In this document: positions 56,229 to 63,806 of the stretch, piece after piece | How the letters are laid out: every line of letters starts with the position of its first letter | Position numbering within the stretch: the stretch's first letter is position 1 | Assembly (NCBI GenBank): GCA_900215285.1 | Contig: OCMG01000004.1 | Span: 1,720,001-1,784,000 of the forward strand | Reading direction: 5' to 3' | Source of the DNA: Ensifer adhaerens | GTDB lineage: Bacteria > Pseudomonadota > Alphaproteobacteria > Rhizobiales > Rhizobiaceae | DNA length: 64,000 nt | The notes under the pieces: model-generated | What the model saw: the letters and a program-made list of their open reading frames with translations, nothing else | What the model was told of the DNA's origin: nothing | Database searches by the model: none | Program-made: the position numbers and the translations under genes

Positions 56229-56362
56229 CGTGCGGATTTCAAATGAACGAGGCGTTGTATTGCCCGCCTCAGGGGCATCCGCATTGCAGAGTTTCAGGCT
56301 TTGATGTTGCAAGGCGATTTCAGAAGGCAAGCCGTCCGCTTCGAATTCGGGCGGCTTTTTCT
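56229..56362 (+). ncRNA. Candidate structured, terminated RNA upstream of uraD
   Basis: GTGCGGAT (56230-56237) pairs with ATCCGCAT (56277-56284) and encloses GAGGCG/CGCCTC (56249-56254, 56265-56270), giving a nested stem. A single-stranded stretch and then a terminator follow: AAGCCGTCC (56329-56337) with GGGCGGCTT (56349-56357) and TTTTT. A folded domain plus intrinsic terminator between puuE and uraD could be an sRNA or a regulatory leader controlling read-through into uraD. The 5' end is estimated. Confidence 0.5.
56329..56360 (+). terminator. Terminator between puuE and uraD
   Basis: 9-bp stem (one G-U pair) between 56329-56337 and 56349-56357, followed by TTTTT. It separates puuE from uraD or ends the candidate RNA. 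Confidence 0.8.
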
Positions 56363-56439
56363 GTTTGCCGCTCCGGGCTCCTCTTGAAAGCCGCTCAAGG
56401 CGCTGGTCTATTGCGTCGGACAAACGGGAATGACGCATC

Positions 56440-56934
56440 GTGACAAAAGATGAATTCGTTGAACGCTTCGGCGGCGTGTTTGAGCACTCGCCCTGGGTGG
56501 CCGAGCGGGCTTATGACGCGGGTGTTACAGAGCCGCTGACGGCAGGCGGTATCCATACGGCAATGGCGGCGGCGTTCCGCGCCGGCACGGAGGCCGAGCG
56601 GCTGGCGGTGCTGCGCGCGCATCCCGATCTCGCCGGAAAGCTGGCAATCGCTGGCGAATTGACGGAAGACAGCCGCAAGGAGCAGGCGGGTGCCGGGCTC
56701 GATCGCCTGAGCGTGGACGAGCACGCACGTTTCACCGCCCTCAACAGCGCCTATGTCGAAAAGTTCGGGTTTCCCTTCATCATCGCGGTGAAGGGATTGA
56801 ACAAGGATGATATTCTCAAGGCGTTCGAGACGCGCATTCACAATGACCGGGATACGGAGTTTGCCACAGCCTGCGCCCAAGTGGAGCGGATCGCCCTTCT
56901 GCGGCTCGGCAGCATGCTGCCGGACGGACACTGA
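56440..56934 (+). CDS. uraD: OHCU decarboxylase
   Basis: 164 residues starting with GTG. Converts 2-oxo-4-hydroxy-4-carboxy-5-ureidoimidazoline to S-allantoin, the third step after urate oxidation. Conserved elements: DEFVERFGGVFEHSPWVAER, the catalytic His61 in LRAHPDLAGK, and EKFGFPFIIAVKGLNKDDIL. Normal length. It is followed by an MntA/HepT toxin-antitoxin pair that interrupts the run to allA. Confidence 0.92.
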   Translation: MTKDEFVERFGGVFEHSPWVAERAYDAGVTEPLTAGGIHTAMAAAFRAGTEAERLAVLRAHPDLAGKLAIAGELTEDSRKEQAGAGLDRLSVDEHARFTALNSAYVEKFGFPFIIAVKGLNKDDILKAFETRIHNDRDTEFATACAQVERIALLRLGSMLPDGH

Positions 56935-57053
56935 GAGGCCTTTGTTCCTCCCGGCCGGTTGGCTGTCGCGAATGAAAGGCGACGAGCGGGGCAGGATGAC
57001 GCGCTTCCAGAACTGCACTATATTCGGTTCACGGGCTTGAAGGAGCTAAGGTC

Positions 57054-57347
57054 ATGCGGCAATCCGAACTGGTGCGGTTGAAGGCGGAGGAAATCCGAGC
57101 GCTGACGGCGCGGTATCCGACGCTGGCGCATCCGCGTGTTTTTGGTTCAGCTGCGCGCGGCGATGATGGCCCCGATAGCGATATCGATATTCTGGTCGAT
57201 GCGCTGCCGGGGACAACGCTGTTCGATATCGGAGGGCTGTTGAGCGATCTTGAAGATCTTCTTCAGACCCGGGTGGATGTGATGACGCCGGGAGATTTTC
57301 CGCCCCGCATTCGTGATCAGGTTTTGCGTGAAGCCCGGCCGATATGA
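57054..57347 (+). CDS. mntA: MntA-like nucleotidyltransferase antitoxin
   Basis: 97 residues. The minimal nucleotidyltransferase motif G-S-x10-D-x-D is exact: Gly31-Ser32, then Asp43 and Asp45 in FGSAARGDDGPDSDIDILVD. In MNT/HepT modules this enzyme neutralises HepT by adding AMP groups to the toxin's active-site tyrosine. It overlaps hepT by ATGA. AAGGAG is eight bases before the ATG. The N-terminal VRLKAEEIRALTARY is an amphipathic helix. Confidence 0.9.
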   Translation: MRQSELVRLKAEEIRALTARYPTLAHPRVFGSAARGDDGPDSDIDILVDALPGTTLFDIGGLLSDLEDLLQTRVDVMTPGDFPPRIRDQVLREARPI

Positions 57348-57697
57348 GCAGGGAAAAGCGCGTTCGAGATTACATCGCGGACATCCATTCAGCAGCTTGT
57401 GACGCGATCTCCTTTATCGAGGGTGTGTCCTTCGACATGTTCGAAAGTGATCGGAAGACTCAACGCGCTGTTATCATGTGTCTGATCATCGTCGGCGAGG
57501 CATCGGCTCGAATTGTCGAGCGTCATCCGGATTTTGTTTCGAGCCATCCGCCGCTGCCCTGGCATGAGATGCGGGGCTTGAGAAATCGCATCGTTCACGG
57601 CTATTCGGACATCAATCTTGAAATCGTCTATCAGACTGTCAAGACGTCGCTGCCGCCGTTGGTCAAACAACTGGCGAACATCAAATTTGAAGATTAA
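57344..57697 (+). CDS. hepT: HepT-family (DUF86) HEPN toxin
   Basis: 117 residues, five-helix HEPN fold. The RNase motif R-x4-H-x-Y is intact in LRNRIVHGYSD (Arg80, His85, Tyr87). HepT cuts RNA unless AMPylated by MntA; the Tyr is the modified residue. It overlaps mntA by four bases and ends 15 bp before allA, in the same frame as allA. An intact pair inserted between two purine-catabolic genes suggests acquisition by transfer. Confidence 0.9.
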   Translation: MSREKRVRDYIADIHSAACDAISFIEGVSFDMFESDRKTQRAVIMCLIIVGEASARIVERHPDFVSSHPPLPWHEMRGLRNRIVHGYSDINLEIVYQTVKTSLPPLVKQLANIKFED

Positions 57698-57712
57698 TAT
57701 CGGGAGCCTCCC

Positions 57713-58213
57713 CTGAGACACATTCTCCCCATCCAACCCCTCACCAAATCCGCCTTTACGCCCTTCGGCGATGTCATCGAGGCGGACCATTCCACGCTGC
57801 GGCTGATCAATGGCGGCACCACAGAGCGGTTTCATGCGCTGGCCTATGCCGAGGCGCTGGGTGAGGGAGCAAACGTCATCCTCAACATCTTCCGCGGCCA
57901 GCCGCGCGCCTTTCCCTATGCCGTCGACATGATGGAGCGGCACCCGTTCGGCAGCCAATCCTTCTCGCCGCTGTCCGGGCGGCCGTTTCTGGTCGTGGTG
58001 GCCAATGATGAAGGGGGTAAGCCCGGCGTGCCGCAGGTGTTTCTCGCGGGTGCCCATCAAGGCGTCAACTATCGCGCCAACACCTGGCACCATCCGCTGA
58101 TGTCTCTGGGCGAGGTCAGCGATTTTCTCGTTGTGGACCGGACGGGCCCCGGCAATAATCTCGAGGAATATTTCTATTCTGAACCCTTCACCATCGAGGA
58201 GCCCAACATATGA
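57713..58213 (+). CDS. allA: Ureidoglycolate lyase AllA, CTG start
   Basis: 166 residues in this reading. Splits ureidoglycolate to glyoxylate and urea. Residues from [20 protein letters not shown] onward are the family N-terminus; [15 protein letters not shown] and [20 protein letters not shown] are conserved core motifs. No ATG, GTG or TTG lies between the in-frame hepT stop (57695-57697) and this N-terminus; the only reasonable start is CTG at 57713, with GGGAG six bases before it. Starting at the ATG at 57929 would remove about 72 conserved residues. It overlaps uraH by ATGA. Confidence 0.85.
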   Translation: MRHILPIQPLTKSAFTPFGDVIEADHSTLRLINGGTTERFHALAYAEALGEGANVILNIFRGQPRAFPYAVDMMERHPFGSQSFSPLSGRPFLVVVANDEGGKPGVPQVFLAGAHQGVNYRANTWHHPLMSLGEVSDFLVVDRTGPGNNLEEYFYSEPFTIEEPNI

Positions 58214-58566
58214 CCGGTCTTACCACTCACGTTCTTGACACGGCGCTCGGCAAGCCGGCGGAGGGGCTGACGATCGATCTCTTCAAGCTGGAGGCGCATG
58301 GCCCGGTTCGCATCAAGTCGGTGGTGACCAATTCCGACGGCCGCGTTGACGCCGGGCCTATCCTGATCGGCGAGAGCTTCCAGAAGGGGCAATACGAGCT
58401 TCTGTTTCATGCCGGCGCATACCTCAAGAAGACCGGTCAGGTGCTGGCCGATCCGCCGTTTCTCGATCTCGTTCCGATCCGTTTCGGCATTGCCGACACG
58501 AGCGCGCATTACCATGTGCCGCTGCTGATCTCCCCTTGGAGCTATTCCACCTATCGCGGGAGCTGA
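58210..58566 (+). CDS. uraH: 5-hydroxyisourate hydrolase
   Basis: 118 residues, a transthyretin-like protein. Hydrolyses 5-hydroxyisourate, the product of urate oxidation, to OHCU. Start [20 protein letters not shown] with the catalytic His; the conserved middle THYHVPLL-type motif is [15 protein letters not shown], and the C-terminus is the YRGS signature. It overlaps allA by four bases and is followed by a phosphoesterase gene 3 bp later. Confidence 0.95.
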   Translation: MTGLTTHVLDTALGKPAEGLTIDLFKLEAHGPVRIKSVVTNSDGRVDAGPILIGESFQKGQYELLFHAGAYLKKTGQVLADPPFLDLVPIRFGIADTSAHYHVPLLISPWSYSTYRGS

Positions 58567-58569
58567 GCC

Positions 58570-59310
58570 ATGCGTCTCGCCGTGATTGCCGATATACACG
58601 GCAACGACCTCGCATTGCAGGCCGTGCTGGCCGACATCGCGGGCCAGGGCATCGATGACATCGTCAATCTCGGCGATTGCTTCAGCGGGCCGCTGGAGCC
58701 GGGCAAGGTCGCGGCGCGGCTGACGGCAATGGATATCCCCACGGTGCGCGGCAATCATGACCGCTATCTGATCGAGCAGTCGCCGGACGCGATGTGGCCG
58801 TCCGACCGGATTGCGCATGGTGAAATGTTGCCCGGGCATCTCGATTGGATCAGAAGTCTCCCGGTCACGCATGTCCATCGCGGCGAGTTCTACATGTGCC
58901 ATGCGACGCCGCAGGACGACAATCGTTACTGGCTGGAAGAGGTGCTGGAGGACGGGTCTGTTCGGCGCAAATCTCTCGCCGAAATTGAAGCTCTGGCTCA
59001 AAGCATCGAGCAACCCGTCATCCTCTTTGCCCATAGCCATCTGCCGGCGATGCTTCGGCTTTCGGACGGGCGGCTGATGGTCAATCCGGGCAGCGTCGGC
59101 TGCCCCGGCTATGACGATGTCGCGCCCTATCCGCACAAGATTGAGGCCGGGCATCCGCTGGCGAGCTATGCGATCGTGGAGAAGGTGGCAGACGGTTACG
59201 GCGTGACCTTCCGCAATGTACCATACGAAAACATGGCGATGTCACGGCTGGCGGCGAGCTATGGCCGTCCGCAATGGGCCTCGGCGCTGGCGACGGGCTG
59301 GCTCGAATAG
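58570..59310 (+). CDS. Metallophosphoesterase (YfcE/MJ0936-like)
   Basis: 246 residues. Metal-binding motifs in order: VIADIHGNDLALQAVL (Asp and His near residue 7-9), VNLGDCFSGPLEPG, VRGNHDRYLI, LFAHSHLPAM and NPGSVGCPGYDD. The calcineurin-like phosphoesterase superfamily has many unknown substrates. It directly follows uraH (3-bp gap), so it is probably expressed with the purine genes; a link to purine nucleotides is only a guess. Confidence 0.88.
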   Translation: MRLAVIADIHGNDLALQAVLADIAGQGIDDIVNLGDCFSGPLEPGKVAARLTAMDIPTVRGNHDRYLIEQSPDAMWPSDRIAHGEMLPGHLDWIRSLPVTHVHRGEFYMCHATPQDDNRYWLEEVLEDGSVRRKSLAEIEALAQSIEQPVILFAHSHLPAMLRLSDGRLMVNPGSVGCPGYDDVAPYPHKIEAGHPLASYAIVEKVADGYGVTFRNVPYENMAMSRLAASYGRPQWASALATGWLE

Positions 59311-59311
59311 C

Positions 59312-60061
59312 TCAGCTGTTGCGCAGCAGCCTGACCGCAATGCCCGGTGCGACGGCGGCCAGGACCCGCAGGATGCGGGCCTTGCCGATCCACACCTCCT
59401 CACGGTCTTTGCGGATCCCGTCCGCAATCACGTCCGCCACCGCTTCCGGCGTCATCTTTCCGGACCCGCGCCCGGTCGTCATTGGTGTGTCGACCAGCGG
59501 CAGGACGACATGCATGACGCGGACCCGCAGTCTACCGTCCTGCATCCTGTAGCGCGTCGTGCGGGGCAGCGAGCCGAGTGCCGCCTTTGTCGCGCAATAG
59601 ATCGGCGCGCTGGTCTTGGGCGAGACGGCGAGGCCGGAGGAGACGTTCACGACCATCGCCTGTCGCTGCCGTTTCAGGAGCGATGTAAGGCCGATAGTCA
59701 GGGCGGCAGGGGCGGCGAGGTTGATCGCGATTTCCTCGCGGGCCAGCGCCAGTGTTTTCTCCGGATCGTCTGCGGTCAGGTCGAGCAGGTATTGCACGCC
59801 GGCATTGTTGACCAGCAGGGAGAGATCGGGGTGGTCCCGGTGCAGCATGGCGATGAGGTCATCCACCGCAGCAGGATCGGCCAGATCGGTAGCGATCGGG
59901 ATGATGTTTTGCGGATGCTTGTCCGCCACTGCGTCAAGCCGCGCTCGTTCGCGGCCGGTGATGATGACGATTGCGCCCGCGTCTGCGAGCTTGAGCGCCA
60001 GCGCGCGGCCAACGCCGGAACTGCCGCCGGTCACCAGCGCCTTGATACCATCAAGCAGCAT
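59312..60061 (-). CDS. Short-chain dehydrogenase/reductase
   Basis: 249 residues from the ATG at 60059-60061, preceded by GAGG six bases before. NAD(P) motif ALVTGGSSGVGRALALKLAD, LLVNNAGVQ, the catalytic Ser in VVNVSSGLAV and the Tyr-Lys pair in PIYCATKAAL. The substrate is unknown. It overlaps the end of the darcynin gene by 11 bp, so the two are coupled, and the divergent TetR gene has an operator that probably controls them. Its stop is 1 bp from the convergent phosphoesterase gene. Confidence 0.88.
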   Translation of the reverse strand: MLLDGIKALVTGGSSGVGRALALKLADAGAIVIITGRERARLDAVADKHPQNIIPIATDLADPAAVDDLIAMLHRDHPDLSLLVNNAGVQYLLDLTADDPEKTLALAREEIAINLAAPAALTIGLTSLLKRQRQAMVVNVSSGLAVSPKTSAPIYCATKAALGSLPRTTRYRMQDGRLRVRVMHVVLPLVDTPMTTGRGSGKMTPEAVADVIADGIRKDREEVWIGKARILRVLAAVAPGIAVRLLRNS

Positions 60062-60395
60062 GGCCGGCCTCATGGTCTTCGAAGTCGCGATAGCCTTCGG
60101 CAATCGTCGGGATGATGTCGATGACGCGGAAATAGGGGACCGCGAAGAAGGCGGAATCGCGCAGCCTCTCGATCACGTAATAATAGGCCGGCAGGTCATC
60201 CGTCTCGAAGACGGAGATGTCGCTGCAGCGCCCACTGAAGGCTTCGGCGTCGTAATGGCGGTGGGTGACGTTGAAGCCGGAGAGGCTTGAGCCCAGCGCC
60301 TCCTCTGCGATCTTTCCGCGCGCGGTGCGGTCGAGGCTGAGCCAGGAGGGCAGGGCTTCGAGAAGCATGAAGATGGTGAAACGCGATGCGGACAT
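60051..60395 (-). CDS. Darcynin-family protein
   Basis: 114 residues. The sequence RFTIFMLLEALPSWLSLDRT, followed by FNVTHRHYDAEAFSGRCSDI and AFFAVPYFRVIDIIP, matches the darcynin family (PF17074), a small alpha-beta protein of unknown function often in TetR-controlled units. AAAGGAG is nine bases before the ATG at 60393-60395; a TTG three codons upstream is less likely. It is the first gene of a two-gene unit with the SDR. Confidence 0.8.
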   Translation of the reverse strand: MSASRFTIFMLLEALPSWLSLDRTARGKIAEEALGSSLSGFNVTHRHYDAEAFSGRCSDISVFETDDLPAYYYVIERLRDSAFFAVPYFRVIDIIPTIAEGYRDFEDHEAGHAA

Positions 60396-60433
60396 GTGCG
60401 GCAACTCCTTTGACGCCGGGGTGATGCCGCTAT

Positions 60434-60455
60434 AATATGAGTAAAAGCTCGTATT
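60434..60455. promoter_or_regulatory. TetR-type operator between the darcynin/SDR pair and the TetR gene
   Basis: AATATGAG (60434-60441), a 6-nt spacer, and CTCGTATT (60448-60455), one mismatch from a perfect palindrome. It lies 16 bp before the TetR gene and 39 bp from the darcynin gene. Confidence 0.65.
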
Positions 60456-60470
60456 TAGGAACTCGCGTTC

Positions 60471-61088
60471 ATGAAAGCCGATCTTGTCTCCATCAACCCG
60501 CGCAAAACCCCGCGCCAGCGCCGCTCGGCAGAGCTGGTCGAGGCGATCTATGAAGGCGGGGCTCGCATTCTGGAAACGGAGGGCTTGGGCGGGCTGAACA
60601 CCAATCGGGTCGCGGCCGTCGCGGGTGTGAGTGTCGGCTCGCTTTACCAGTATTTCCCGTCGAAGGAGGCGATTGTCGCCGGGCTGTTGCGGCAGAGCCG
60701 GCAGGACCTGCTCGATGGCATGCGGCAGGTTCTGGCGGCGTCGGAGGGGCAGACGTTTGAGGAGATCGTTGACCGGCTGCTGGGCGTTGCCGCGCGGGGG
60801 CAGTTTGACCGGCCAAATCTTGCCCGGACGCTGGAATATGCGGAAGGCATGCTGGCCATCGACGAAGAAACACGAGCCTTGAAGACGGAACTAGCCGAGG
60901 AGATTGCAGCGTTTCTCGCGAAACACGGTATTGGAAGGCCGCTCATTGCCGCCTGGGATCTGATATCGTTGGTGCGGGGATTGATCGACGCGGCGGGCTT
61001 GCGCGGGGAAACGGATGCGGCCGATGTCCAGCAGCGGGCGCGCTATGCGGTGTTTGGATATCTGGAAAAGATGCGGGTCGCTGGATAG
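60471..61088 (+). CDS. TetR-family transcriptional regulator
   Basis: 205 residues. The helix-turn-helix lies at about 45-65 with VAAVAGVSVGSLYQYFPSKE, the standard TetR recognition motif. The C-terminal ligand domain is unlike any I can name. Its divergent position to the SDR/darcynin genes and the palindrome between them suggests local repression with self-control. Ligand unknown. A hairpin AGCCGCGTG/CACGCGGCT (61093-61126) follows. Confidence 0.9.
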   Translation: MKADLVSINPRKTPRQRRSAELVEAIYEGGARILETEGLGGLNTNRVAAVAGVSVGSLYQYFPSKEAIVAGLLRQSRQDLLDGMRQVLAASEGQTFEEIVDRLLGVAARGQFDRPNLARTLEYAEGMLAIDEETRALKTELAEEIAAFLAKHGIGRPLIAAWDLISLVRGLIDAAGLRGETDAADVQQRARYAVFGYLEKMRVAG

Positions 61089-61092
61089 CAAA

Positions 61093-61131
61093 AGCCGCGT
61101 GGCAGTACATCCGTGCTCACGCGGCTCTCAT
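61093..61131 (+). terminator. Terminator-like hairpin after the TetR gene
   Basis: 9-bp stem AGCCGCGTG (61093-61101) and CACGCGGCT (61118-61126), 16-nt loop, then CTCATT. The T tract is weak. Confidence 0.6.
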
Positions 61132-61177
61132 TAATCGGCGTCAAACACCGGATTGAGACCAGTGTGCGCTCAGATGC

Positions 61178-61192
61178 TTAACAAATGGTTAA
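61178..61192. promoter_or_regulatory. CtrA-like box between convergent genes
   Basis: TTAA-CAAATGG-TTAA is an exact TTAA-N7-TTAA pattern, in the 138-bp gap between the ends of the TetR and guaD genes. No gene start is near; it may be a chance match or mark an unannotated transcript. Confidence 0.35.
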
Positions 61193-61226
61193 CGCCTCCA
61201 GGGGTTTCAAGACCCGGAATTGACGA

Positions 61227-62543
61227 TTATCCGGCCAGCGCCGATTTCGCTGCCTTTCCAGCCACATAGGTCTCGGCAATGGCGCGGTCGTCGCCCATGG
61301 TCTGGAGCAGGAAGAGTTCTTCGGCCAGTGTCGAGACCACTTCGGCCTTCAGCGCCATGGCGGGCGTGGCGCGCATGTCCATGACGACAAGGTCGGCGTC
61401 CATGCCGGGGGCGATCCCGCCGATATGGTTCTGCAACGACAGGGCTTCGGCGTTGCCGCGTGTCATCCACCAGAAGCTTTCCAGCGGGTTCAGCCGCTCG
61501 GCCTGCAATTGCTGGATCTTGTAGGCCTCGTCCATCGTGCGCAGCATGGAATAGGACGAGCCGCCGCCGATATCGGTGGCGACCGCGGTGCGCACCGGCT
61601 TTCCGCGGTTCGTCATCTTGCGCAGCGGGAAGAGGCCGGAGCCGAGGAAGAGGTTGGAGGTCGGGCAATGGACGGCGATGCCGCCAGCCTCGCTCATCGC
61701 ATCCATCTCGCGCTCCGACAGGTGGATTGCGTGGCCGAAGAGCGTGTTGGGGCCGAGCAGGCCGTAATGGGCGTAGACGTCCGTATAGTCCTTTGCCTGT
61801 GGGTAGAGTTCGCAGGTGAAGCGGATCTCATCGAGGTTTTCCGAGAGATGGGTCTGCACATGCAGGCTGGGGAATTCCTTCACCAGCGCGCCGGCGGCTT
61901 CCATCTGCTCGGGCGTCGAGGTGATGGCGAAACGGGGCGTGATGGCGACATGGTTGCGGCCCTTGCCGTGCCAGTCGGCGATCACCTGCTTCGTGTCGTC
62001 GTAGCCGGCCTGAGCGGTGTCACGCAGCGCTTCGGGCGCGTTGCGGTCCATCATGACCTTGCCGGCGACCATGCGCATGTTGCGCTTCAGGCTTTCGGCG
62101 AAGAAGGCGTCGGCGGAGGTCTTATGCACCGAGCAATAGGCAACCGCCGTCGTCGTGCCGTGACGGACCATTTCGTCGAAGAAATGGACAGCGATGCGGG
62201 CGGCGTGATCGGCGGAGGCGAAGCGCTGCTCCTCGATGAACGTATAGGTGTTCAGCCATTCCAGCAGGTTCGCGGCATAGGAGCCAATGACCTGCATCTG
62301 CGGGAAATGCAGGTGTGTGTCGATGAGGCCGGGCAGGATGAGATGCGGGCGGTGGTCGCGCGTCTCGGTATCTGCCGGGGCCTTGGCCTTCACGTCCGCA
62401 AAGCCGCCGACGGCGGAGACGAGGCCGTCTTCGATGAGGATGCCGCCGTCTTCTTCGTAGAGATAGGCGGCGGTGTCGCTGAGAGATTCAGGTCTGCGGT
62501 GGAAGGAGAGGATGCGGCCGCGAAGGAGGAGGGCGGCGGTCAT
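61227..62543 (-). CDS. guaD: Guanine deaminase
   Basis: 438 residues. Zinc amidohydrolase that turns guanine into xanthine and ammonia. Motifs: zinc site IDTHLHFPQM (His77, His79), GTTTAVAYCSVH, HVQTHLSENLDEI, GHAIHLSEREMDAM, HCPTSNLFLGSG and DIGGGSSYSML. It shares four overlapping bases with puuD upstream and is cotranscribed. This feeds xanthine to the xanthine dehydrogenase, whose accessory XdhC gene begins just past puuD. Confidence 0.94.
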   Translation of the reverse strand: MTAALLLRGRILSFHRRPESLSDTAAYLYEEDGGILIEDGLVSAVGGFADVKAKAPADTETRDHRPHLILPGLIDTHLHFPQMQVIGSYAANLLEWLNTYTFIEEQRFASADHAARIAVHFFDEMVRHGTTTAVAYCSVHKTSADAFFAESLKRNMRMVAGKVMMDRNAPEALRDTAQAGYDDTKQVIADWHGKGRNHVAITPRFAITSTPEQMEAAGALVKEFPSLHVQTHLSENLDEIRFTCELYPQAKDYTDVYAHYGLLGPNTLFGHAIHLSEREMDAMSEAGGIAVHCPTSNLFLGSGLFPLRKMTNRGKPVRTAVATDIGGGSSYSMLRTMDEAYKIQQLQAERLNPLESFWWMTRGNAEALSLQNHIGGIAPGMDADLVVMDMRATPAMALKAEVVSTLAEELFLLQTMGDDRAIAETYVAGKAAKSALAG

Positions 62544-63784
62544 TGCGTGGCACCCTTGGCGACTGCGCTTTCATACCAGGCGGTCAGCACCTTGCGCTCA
62601 TCCAGTGTGATATCGGTGACGTTGCCGGGCGGCATGGCATGCGAGCGGCCGGCCTGCAGATAGATTTCGCGGGCGTGGGCGGCAATGGCCGCGTCGCTGT
62701 CAAAGGCGACGCCCTTGGGTGCGCGCGCAATGCCTTCATAGGCGGGCTCGGCCGTGTGGCACATCATGCAGCGCGTGCCGATGACGTCCTTGGCCGCGCC
62801 AAAATGGGGATCGCCGGCGAAGCGCTGGAAAGCGGGGGCGATGGAACTCGTGTCGTTCTCACCGCCACCCAACACCTTCGGCACGGTTGAAAGCCACATG
62901 ATGATGATGAAAATGATAGCGGTGACGGCCCAGGTCCAGGTCGGCTTGCCCTTGCGGGCATGGGTCGTGTTGAACCAGTGGCGGATCGTGACGCCCATGA
63001 GGAAAACAAGCGCTGCGATGATCCAGTTGTATTTCGTGCCGAAGGCCAGCGGATAGTGGTTCGACAGCATGAAGAAGATGACTGGCAGCGTCAGGTAGTT
63101 ATTGTGCAGCGAGCGCTGCTTGGCGATCATCCCATATTTCGGGTCGGGCGTGCGGCCGGCAATGAGATCGGCGACGACGATCTTCTGGTTCGGGATGATG
63201 ATGAAGAAGACGTTGGCCGACATGATCGTGGCGGTAAACGCGCCGAGATGCAGGAAGGCGGCGCGGCCGGTGAAGACCTGCGTATAGCCCCAGGCCATGG
63301 CGACGAGCGCGACATAGAGCAGCGCCATCAGGCCCCAGGTGTTCTTGCCGATGGGCGATTTGCACAGCGTGTCATAGATGATCCAGCCGACCGAGAGCGA
63401 GGCGAGCGAGATGAGGATCGCCTGCCATTGCGGCACGTCGAGCACATGGCGGTCGATGAGGAAGAGGTCTGCGCCGCCATAATAGACGACCGCCAGCATG
63501 GCAAAGCCGGAGAGCCAGGTGGCATAGCTTTCCCATTTGAACCAGGTCAGGTGCTCCGGCATGGACGCGGGTGCCACCAGATATTTGCGGATATGGTAGA
63601 AGCCGCCGCCATGGACCTGCCATTCCTCGCCATAGGCGCCGGGGGGCAGGTCGGGTGCCTTGCGCAGACCCAGATCAAGCGCGATGAAATAGAAGGACGA
63701 GCCGATCCAGGCAATTGCCGTCACGACGTGGAGCCACCTCACCGCAAAGGCGAGCCATTCCCAGGCAATGGCGTATTCGTACAT
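62540..63784 (-). CDS. puuD: Urate hydroxylase PuuD (membrane cytochrome c-type urate oxidase)
   Basis: 414 residues. An N-terminal membrane domain of about eight helices (from AFAVRWLHVVTAIAWIGSSF onward) and a C-terminal cytochrome c domain with heme motif CMMCH (Cys339, Cys342, His343). PuuD converts urate to 5-hydroxyisourate and passes electrons to the respiratory chain, replacing the oxygen-dependent uricase. The product is handled by uraH and uraD in this window. It overlaps guaD by ATGA. Confidence 0.95.
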   Translation of the reverse strand: MYEYAIAWEWLAFAVRWLHVVTAIAWIGSSFYFIALDLGLRKAPDLPPGAYGEEWQVHGGGFYHIRKYLVAPASMPEHLTWFKWESYATWLSGFAMLAVVYYGGADLFLIDRHVLDVPQWQAILISLASLSVGWIIYDTLCKSPIGKNTWGLMALLYVALVAMAWGYTQVFTGRAAFLHLGAFTATIMSANVFFIIIPNQKIVVADLIAGRTPDPKYGMIAKQRSLHNNYLTLPVIFFMLSNHYPLAFGTKYNWIIAALVFLMGVTIRHWFNTTHARKGKPTWTWAVTAIIFIIIMWLSTVPKVLGGGENDTSSIAPAFQRFAGDPHFGAAKDVIGTRCMMCHTAEPAYEGIARAPKGVAFDSDAAIAAHAREIYLQAGRSHAMPPGNVTDITLDERKVLTAWYESAVAKGATQ

Positions 63785-63806
63785 TCAGATCCTCTTATTC
63801 CCCAAC

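Noticed and set aside
57929..58213. allA starting at the first ATG (94 codons)
   Set aside because: The conserved family N-terminus continues about 72 residues upstream in the same frame; a CTG start with a good Shine-Dalgarno explains the locus better.
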